Source of the DNA: Chitinophagales bacterium
GTDB lineage: Bacteria; Bacteroidota; Bacteroidia; Chitinophagales; LD1
Direction: 5' to 3'
DNA: 32,082 nucleotides
Assembly: GCA_019638515.1 (NCBI GenBank)
Contig: JAHBTS010000010.1
Location: 1 to 32,082, forward strand
In this document: positions 27,396-32,082 of the stretch, piece by piece
How the letters are laid out: every line of letters starts with the position of its first letter
How positions within the stretch are numbered: the stretch's first letter is position 1
Program-made: the position numbers and the translations under genes
The notes under the pieces: generated by a model
What the model saw: only the letters and a program-made list of their open reading frames with translations
What the model was told of the DNA's origin: nothing
Databases searched by the model: none

Positions 27396-28805
27396 CTATA
27401 CTTCGCACGGATATTCAAACAAGCAATTTTCTTTGATAATATCGGCAACTTTATCGGGTACCATTTCTTCCCAACCGCTTTCGCCTTGCTTAATCATGCT
27501 AATTACTTTTGTTGAAAATATGCTTAGCACATGTGGGTCGTAATTCTTTAGATCTACAATAAAGCCACTGTGTTTCAAGTAGCGGAAAAGCGGGCCCAAA
27601 GCTTCGGGAATGTGTAGGTTATCGGATGTAATTACGGGCTTATCGGCATGAGGCTGATATGGATACATCAGCATAGTGGTATTTTCTAAAAATATTTCAC
27701 CAAAATATGCCAGCAATTCGCGCGAAGGATTGGTGTAGTGCTTTTCTTTAAACAATTCCAACATATTCATTACACCAATAATAATGCCTATGCTCTTAGG
27801 GCGACACCTATTTAAATAACGAACTAGCACATCGTGTTTATGACAGTTAGAAACCATAACGGTATGTCCTAAACTGCACAGAATTTCGGCACGGTCTAAG
27901 AAATCTCTATCGGAGTAATTTTCATCACTTTCTAAATTGGCAAGTGTAATTTCTGCCAACACAGCCAGTTCCGAACTGCCACAGCAAGCAACTTTAGAAA
28001 AACTCTCAATGCCGCAACGCAGCATATCTTCGTTTACTCTTGTAACCGGTCGAAAACGACCGCGCAAGCAAAGTATATTCTTTTTGTAGAGTACATCTTT
28101 GGGTTGATATACTTCGCGATCGGCACCAAAAATAGTGGCATCGGTAAAATGCTTGCGCACCAGCATAAGTGCAAGCAAACGATTATCAATATCAAAGTCG
28201 GGACCTTTAACACGAATCATGTCTAACTCTACTTGCTCTGGCGATAAACCATCGTACAAGGAGTCGAGAAAATTGTCCATATTTTCGTGATACCAATAGC
28301 AAGCAAAAATTAAATTTACGCCTAATGTGCCAATTACTTTCTGTTGCAATACATTGTCGGTGCCTTTTAGGCGCACATGTAGTTTAATATCGTTGGTGGG
28401 GCCCCCAGGTTTTAATTGAAAACGCAAACCAATCCATGCATGCGGATCATTGTTCTTTAAAAAATTGATAGTGGAACAGGTATCTGCAAAAGCAAAAAAT
28501 CTTCTGCCCGCATATTTTTCGGAACACAATCTTTCTTCCAACAAAGCATACTCGTGATCGAGCATTTTGCGCAGGCGCGATTCACTTACATAGCGCCCGC
28601 TTTCTTCTTCGCCATAAATAGAATCGGAAAAAGACATATCGTATGCACTCATAGTTTTTGCTACTGTGCCCGATGCACCGCCAGCCTGAAAAAAAGTGCG
28701 TGCCACTTCCTGCCCCGCTCCTATTTCGGCAAAGGTGCCATATATGGTTGGCTCTAAGTTTATTCGTAATGCCTTACGTTTTATTGAAAGAATTTCGCGT
28801 TCCAT
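27396..28805 (-). CDS. Conserved protein of unknown function (469 aa)
   Basis: I recognise this as a conserved family found in several phyla but cannot give a proven function. The 469 residues are soluble, with no signal peptide or membrane segment. Conserved-looking stretches are NLEPTIYGTFAEIGAGQEV near the N terminus (residues 16-34), FFQAGGASGTVAKTMSAYDM, GRYVSESRLRKMLDHEY, WIGLRFQLKPGGPTNDI, VNLIFACYWYHENMDNFLD and, in the C-terminal half, LGHTVMVSNCHKHDVLV followed by IGIIIGVMNMLELF, which reads like an alternating strand/helix fold. Several cysteines cluster in the middle (RCGIESFSKVACCGSSE). It has its own candidate promoter and stands between an M16 peptidase and the hisS block. Automated labels for homologues vary and should not be trusted. 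Confidence 0.8.
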   Translation of the reverse strand: MEREILSIKRKALRINLEPTIYGTFAEIGAGQEVARTFFQAGGASGTVAKTMSAYDMSFSDSIYGEEESGRYVSESRLRKMLDHEYALLEERLCSEKYAGRRFFAFADTCSTINFLKNNDPHAWIGLRFQLKPGGPTNDIKLHVRLKGTDNVLQQKVIGTLGVNLIFACYWYHENMDNFLDSLYDGLSPEQVELDMIRVKGPDFDIDNRLLALMLVRKHFTDATIFGADREVYQPKDVLYKKNILCLRGRFRPVTRVNEDMLRCGIESFSKVACCGSSELAVLAEITLANLESDENYSDRDFLDRAEILCSLGHTVMVSNCHKHDVLVRYLNRCRPKSIGIIIGVMNMLELFKEKHYTNPSRELLAYFGEIFLENTTMLMYPYQPHADKPVITSDNLHIPEALGPLFRYLKHSGFIVDLKNYDPHVLSIFSTKVISMIKQGESGWEEMVPDKVADIIKENCLFEYPCEV

Positions 28806-28811
28806 AGTTTA

Positions 28812-28841
28812 CAAAATTATACCTCCTTGAGTGTTTACAGA
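28812..28841 (-). promoter_or_regulatory. Candidate promoter of the 469-aa unknown gene
   Basis: On the minus strand TCTG (complement of 28838-28841, one mismatch to TTTG), 18 nt, then TAATTTTG (complement of 28812-28819, exact consensus). The ATG at 28805 follows after 6 nt. A purine-rich AAGGAGGT lies inside the spacer. Confidence 0.55.
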
Positions 28842-28917
28842 GTGCTATTAAAAACAAAACGGTGTTTATTGTACAAATGTTGCACTAATTGAATTAAGGC
28901 AATGTTAAGAATTGTAA

Positions 28918-29268
28918 TTAAAGTAACTCCACAGATGGATCCCATAATAACGATTTAAAATTTTGAACAGTATCATTTTTAACCACGATGCCTTCTTTTT
29001 CCAACAATTCCTGCATAAGCGTATTGGTTGCAAAATGATGTTTTCCGGTAAGCATACCATTTCTGTTTACCACGCGCTGTGCCGGAACATGAAAATGAGC
29101 CGTATGTGCTGCATTCATTGCCCAGCCTACCATACGCGAACTTTTACCTGTACCCAAATACTTTGCAATGGCACCATAGGTAGTTACTCTTCCTTGGGGA
29201 ACTAAACGCACTACTTCAAAAACATCCGCAAAGAAAGAGCCTCTATCGAAGACCTGCTTTGGTTTCAT
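28918..29268 (-). CDS. Alkyltransferase-like protein (MGMT fold without the catalytic cysteine)
   Basis: The 116 residues match the DNA-binding/active-site domain of O6-methylguanine-DNA methyltransferase: FFADVFEVVRLVPQGRVTTYGAIAKYLG, given in part as VPQGRVTTYGAIAKYLG, then SSRMVGWAMNA (with the arginine finger) and VVNRNG. The motif that is PCHRV in the enzyme reads PAQRV (62-65), so both the acceptor cysteine and the next histidine are missing. Such alkyltransferase-like proteins bind O6-alkylguanine lesions and pass them to nucleotide excision repair instead of removing the alkyl group. Its ATG overlaps the stop of the upstream SCP2-domain gene (ATGA), which suggests translational coupling. 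Confidence 0.9.
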   Translation of the reverse strand: MKPKQVFDRGSFFADVFEVVRLVPQGRVTTYGAIAKYLGTGKSSRMVGWAMNAAHTAHFHVPAQRVVNRNGMLTGKHHFATNTLMQELLEKEGIVVKNDTVQNFKSLLWDPSVELL

Positions 29269-29585
29269 ATCTGCTTGAAGTAGCTTTTAAACTTTAGTAG
29301 CTCCGATACATTGCTAACCTTTACTTTACCTGTAACAAATGCCCACTGCGGACTCAAATCGCCATTTTCGAGTGCTTCGTAATCGCTGGCTTTGGCTTTT
29401 ACTTCGCAGTCCGGCTTGCCTTTTAATCCCTCAGAAACTTTAATCTTCTTATGCTTTAGCTCTACCGTAAAATCGCCACCGTTTTCGCCACTTAGTATGA
29501 AATGAAAAATACTCTTTTCATTCTCATCCATACTTTCGGTATCCACTCTTTTTTCAAAACTCTTTATCATTTCAGCTGCCTTCAT
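29265..29585 (-). CDS. SCP2 sterol-binding domain protein
   Basis: The 106 residues (from ATG 29585; an upstream extension to 29645 would overlap hisS and is rejected) form one SCP2 domain: FHFILSGENGGDFTVELKHKK, then PDCEVKAKASDYEALENGDLSP and WAFVTGKVKVSNVSELLKF. SCP2 domains bind lipids or fatty acyl-CoA in a hydrophobic tunnel; in bacteria the ligand is usually unknown. Predicted cytoplasmic. It lies 19 nt after hisS and overlaps the alkyltransferase-like gene by 4 bp, so hisS, this gene and the next probably form one operon. Confidence 0.88.
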   Translation of the reverse strand: MKAAEMIKSFEKRVDTESMDENEKSIFHFILSGENGGDFTVELKHKKIKVSEGLKGKPDCEVKAKASDYEALENGDLSPQWAFVTGKVKVSNVSELLKFKSYFKQI

Positions 29586-29604
29586 AGTATTATTTTTTTT
29601 GTAA

Positions 29605-30981
29605 TTATTTACTACTAAAATAATCGGAAAGTGCAGATAGCTCAACTTTTTCCTGTGTACCTTCTATTAAATTCTTAACTGTAAGTTGAGAGGTTTGCAC
29701 CTCTTCGCTGCCAATAATTACGGCAAAAGGAATTTGCTTCTTGTTGGCATAATCTAATTGTTTAGACAGCTTGGCAAGTGTTGGAAAAATTTCAGCATTC
29801 ACGCCTGCTTTTCGCAATGCCAAAAGCGACTGAAATGCATATTCTTGTGTTGCTTCATCGAAATGGCAAAACAGCACTTGTGTGCCATTAAAAACGCTGC
29901 TTGGAAAGAGGTTCAATTCTTCCATAATATCAAATATCCGCTCAATGCCAAAACTAATTCCAACTCCTGTAAGATTTTTACCTCCAAAGATTTCTGTAAG
30001 ATTATCGTAACGTCCCCCGCTTCCAATACTGCTTCTTAAACTGCCCGAATGGTTCTTAACTTCAATAATAAAACCTGTGTAATAATCTAACCCCCGTGCG
30101 AGTGAAATATCAATTTTTATCGGTGCTTGTGGTGCAGCTTTCAAAACCGTGTTTACTACCCACTCTAATTCCTGAATACCAACTCCGGCAGTAGCATTAT
30201 CGCCAAAGAAGTTTTTGAGCTGCGATACAACCTCGCTATTGGTTCCTTGTATGTTCAAATACGTAGAAAGCATAATTATCTGCTGCTCCGTAAACCCATC
30301 TTGCAATAGCAGTTCAAATACTTTTGCCTGCTCTACTTTATCTAACTTATCTATGGCAATGGCAAGTGCAGAGAACTGTTCGGTGCAATTCATTTTTTCT
30401 GCCAAGCCTGCTAATATTTTTCTATTTGAAATTTTTAGTTCTACCTCGCTTAAGCCAAGTGCTGCAAAAACTTCGTGAAAGAGTAATACCAATTCAGTTT
30501 CATTCAATAAGCCCGAGCTGCCAATGATATCGGCATCGCATTGGTAAAATTCCTGATACCGTCCTTTTTGAGGGCGGTCTGCACGCCAAACCGAACCAAT
30601 ATGAAAACGCCTGAATGGGAATGCCAACTTATCTTGATGCTGCACCACAAAACGTGCTAATGGAACTGTAAGGTCGTAACGCAATCCTTTTTCAGCCAAA
30701 AGCCTTGTTGCAGCAGTAGAGTTTTGAGCAGATAATATATCGGGCGAAACATTCTTTAAATAATCGCCACTATTTAAGATTTTAAAAAGCAACTTATCAC
30801 CCTCAGCACCATACTTTCCGGTAAGTGTTTCTAAGCGCTCTATTGCCGGGGTTTCAATTGCCTGAAAGCCATAGCGAGTAAACACTTCTTTGATAATTTC
30901 AAACAAAAAATTTCGCTTAGCTACTTCATGAGGTAAAAAGTCGCGCGTACCCTTGCTAAGTGCAGGTTTTATTTTTTCCAT
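29605..30981 (-). CDS. hisS: Histidine--tRNA ligase
   Basis: It charges tRNA-His with histidine in the cytoplasm. The 458 residues are full length for a class II HisRS. They include GTRDFLPHEVAKRN at the N terminus, the ATP-site stretch RYDLTVPLARFVVQ (101-114), motif 2 RFHIGSVWRADRPQKGRYQE and QCDADIIG, the histidine-binding ARGLDYYTGFI, motif 3 region GSGGRYDNLTEIFGG with VGISFGIERI, and a C-terminal anticodon-binding domain (about 365-458). ATG at 30981 is preceded by a candidate -7 element. Downstream genes (SCP2 and alkyltransferase-like) are closely packed and likely co-transcribed. Confidence 0.96.
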   Translation of the reverse strand: MEKIKPALSKGTRDFLPHEVAKRNFLFEIIKEVFTRYGFQAIETPAIERLETLTGKYGAEGDKLLFKILNSGDYLKNVSPDILSAQNSTAATRLLAEKGLRYDLTVPLARFVVQHQDKLAFPFRRFHIGSVWRADRPQKGRYQEFYQCDADIIGSSGLLNETELVLLFHEVFAALGLSEVELKISNRKILAGLAEKMNCTEQFSALAIAIDKLDKVEQAKVFELLLQDGFTEQQIIMLSTYLNIQGTNSEVVSQLKNFFGDNATAGVGIQELEWVVNTVLKAAPQAPIKIDISLARGLDYYTGFIIEVKNHSGSLRSSIGSGGRYDNLTEIFGGKNLTGVGISFGIERIFDIMEELNLFPSSVFNGTQVLFCHFDEATQEYAFQSLLALRKAGVNAEIFPTLAKLSKQLDYANKKQIPFAVIIGSEEVQTSQLTVKNLIEGTQEKVELSALSDYFSSK

Positions 30982-30985
30982 AAAG

Positions 30986-30993
30986 CGAAAATA
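30986..30993 (-). promoter_or_regulatory. Candidate -7 element of hisS
   Basis: Minus-strand TATTTTCG (TAnnTT(T/C)G) ends 4 nt before the hisS ATG. The -33 region is weak. Confidence 0.45.
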
Positions 30994-31044
30994 CTTTTTA
31001 GAACGGCACCTTAAACAGCTATTCCAAAAATTATTAAATAGGGT

Positions 31045-32082
31045 TTACCATTCAATAATCACTACGCCTTTTACACCGCTATCGTAATAGCCGCCATAAG
31101 CATAATTAGTGCTGGCACCATTGTAAAGTGCAGTAAAATACCTGGCAGAAACACCCGGAATATTTATTGCGCCTCCGGTGCTATTTTTACCAATAAAACT
31201 CAATGAATTATATAGGTATCCTGCATAATTATTTCCACTGCTACCTCCAGTGCTGCCGCCCCCATTACCGCCATTGAGTGATAAGCCAAAAGACATACCG
31301 CCTCCATTACCATTGCTAAACCCATCCTGTGCACCACCGCCACCGCCACCTGCTGCACAAAGTGTAATACCGCTTCTTTGAATATAAGAACCGGTGCCGC
31401 CTCTACCGCTGTTATTGCCAGAGTTGTATCCTGTTCCTCCTGCTCCGGCAAATACCGTAAGTGTTTCTCCGGCATTTACAGGAATTTCACCAAAAACAAC
31501 ACCACCACAGCCACCACTAGTGTTTCCGTTACTGGTGCTATTGCCACCTCCGCCTCCGCCTCCTGCTAATGTTACTCTTATTTGCGAAATACCCGCAGGG
31601 ACAACAAAACTGAATGAAGAACCTGTTCCCGGATTTCCGGCTGCCGTTGCAGAAACAAAGGTTTGAGATCCGGTTGAATATGGCATTGAACCTACAGCCC
31701 CCCACATACCAACTCCGGTTGGACCTGTTACACCTTGTGCTCCTGTTGCGCCTGTTGCGCCTTGCAATCCTTGAGCGCCTGTTGCACCTGTATCTCCTTT
31801 AACTCCCGTATTACCTGTAGCTCCGGTTACACCTTGTGCTCCGGTGGCTCCTGTTGCGCCTTGCAATCCTTGAGGACCTGTGGCACCATCTACTCCATCT
31901 TTTCCAGCTGCACCCGTTGCGCCTGTATTGCCTGTAGCTCCGGTTACACCTTGTGCTCCGGTGACTCCTGTTGCACCTTGCAATCCTTGAGGACCTGTGG
32001 CACCATCTACTCCATCTTTTCCAGCTGCGCCCGTTGCGCCTGTATTACCTGTAGCTCCGGTTACACCTTGTGCTCCGGTGGC
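31045..32082 (-). CDS. Collagen-like, glycine-rich surface protein (5' end outside window)
   Basis: The frame is open to the right window edge, so 345 C-terminal residues are seen and the start is missing. The first 124 or so are Gly-X-Y triplets ([23 protein letters not shown]) as in bacterial collagen-like proteins, which trimerise into triple helices on cell surfaces or appendages. After a short linker ([17 protein letters not shown]) comes a glycine-rich domain with [40 protein letters not shown] and AAGGGGGG blocks, ending GVVIIEW without a T9SS signal. That domain type is common in tail-fibre-like and surface proteins of bacteria and phages. An apparent start at 31983 is an internal TTG and not real. 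Confidence 0.85.
   Translation of the reverse strand, partial: ATGAQGVTGATGNTGATGAAGKDGVDGATGPQGLQGATGVTGAQGVTGATGNTGATGAAGKDGVDGATGPQGLQGATGATGAQGVTGATGNTGVKGDTGATGAQGLQGATGATGAQGVTGPTGVGMWGAVGSMPYSTGSQTFVSATAAGNPGTGSSFSFVVPAGISQIRVTLAGGGGGGGNSTSNGNTSGGCGGVVFGEIPVNAGETLTVFAGAGGTGYNSGNNSGRGGTGSYIQRSGITLCAAGGGGGGAQDGFSNGNGGGMSFGLSLNGGNGGGSTGGSSGNNYAGYLYNSLSFIGKNSTGGAINIPGVSARYFTALYNGASTNYAYGGYYDSGVKGVVIIEW
31711..32082 (-). repeat. Gly-X-Y coding repeat with 117-bp tandem units
   Basis: The collagen-like part is built of nested repeats. The clearest unit is 117 bp (13 triplets, 39 residues): the copy at 31864-31980 is repeated from 31981 to the window edge with about 3 differences in 102 compared bases. 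A shorter, diverged 11-triplet copy lies to its left. The length of this array may vary between strains and may be misassembled in short-read data. Confidence 0.85.

Noticed and set aside
28821..28828. Strong Shine-Dalgarno AAGGAGGT before the 469-aa gene
   Set aside because: It is 15 nt from the ATG, too far, and lies in the promoter spacer, so it would probably not be transcribed.
31394..31666. Plus-strand proline-rich frame
   Set aside because: It is the complement of the glycine-rich coding region; glycine codons read in antisense give proline runs.
31711..32082. CRISPR-like repeat array
   Set aside because: The repeats are contiguous, in frame and encode Gly-X-Y triplets; there are no unique spacers.

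Overview
The window is a stretch of Bacteroidota chromosome, probably from a Chitinophagales/Sphingobacteriales-like or related gliding-type lineage. I infer this from four signs: a type IX secretion sorting domain (gliding-motility C-terminal type) at the left edge, Bacteroidota-type promoters (TTTG, about 19 nt, then TAnnTTTG or TAnnTTCG), near absence of well-placed Shine-Dalgarno sequences, and AT-rich composition. It is a housekeeping-rich region. I see no prophage, insertion sequence, CRISPR array, tRNA or rRNA.

Left part (1-8086): the end of a secreted T9SS type B protein; a gene-free 326-bp stretch with inverted repeats; a minus-strand group of a small membrane protein, a DUF3467 protein and guaB; then on the plus strand a cytochrome c/FTR1 iron permease, rpsU with a clear promoter and terminator, an L,D-transpeptidase-like protein, fabH and a small P-loop kinase-like protein.

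Middle (8088-17334): a two-gene minus-strand locus for an AddAB-type helicase-nuclease (stop and start codons abut); a YihY membrane protein on the opposite strand; a thioredoxin-like lipoprotein or periplasmic protein directly followed, in the same reading frame, by a TSUP transporter; a DUF486 protein and an AHSA1/SRPBCC protein.

Right-middle (17370-24694): the str-type ribosomal cluster rpsL-rpsG-fusA-rpsJ-rplC reads leftwards from one consensus promoter and stops at a hairpin terminator just after rplC, so the usual S10 continuation (rplD, rplW, rplB and so on) is absent. Divergent from it are gpmI and a secreted TPR protein, which ends at a strong bidirectional terminator.

Right part (24715-32082), all minus strand: a 2-oxo acid dehydrogenase E2 subunit, an M16 peptidase, a conserved protein of unknown function (469 aa), the block hisS - SCP2-domain protein - alkyltransferase-like protein, and the 3' end of a collagen-like/glycine-rich surface protein with 117-bp tandem repeats.

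The most notable cross-cutting observation is that several genes (guaB, the L,D-transpeptidase, yihY, gpmI, the 469-aa unknown, hisS) carry a TAnnTT(T/C)G element ending only 3-7 nt before the start codon, which predicts leaderless or nearly leaderless mRNAs. I did not find a clear new multi-gene system; the unknown 469-aa protein and the in-frame thioredoxin/TSUP junction are the best leads.
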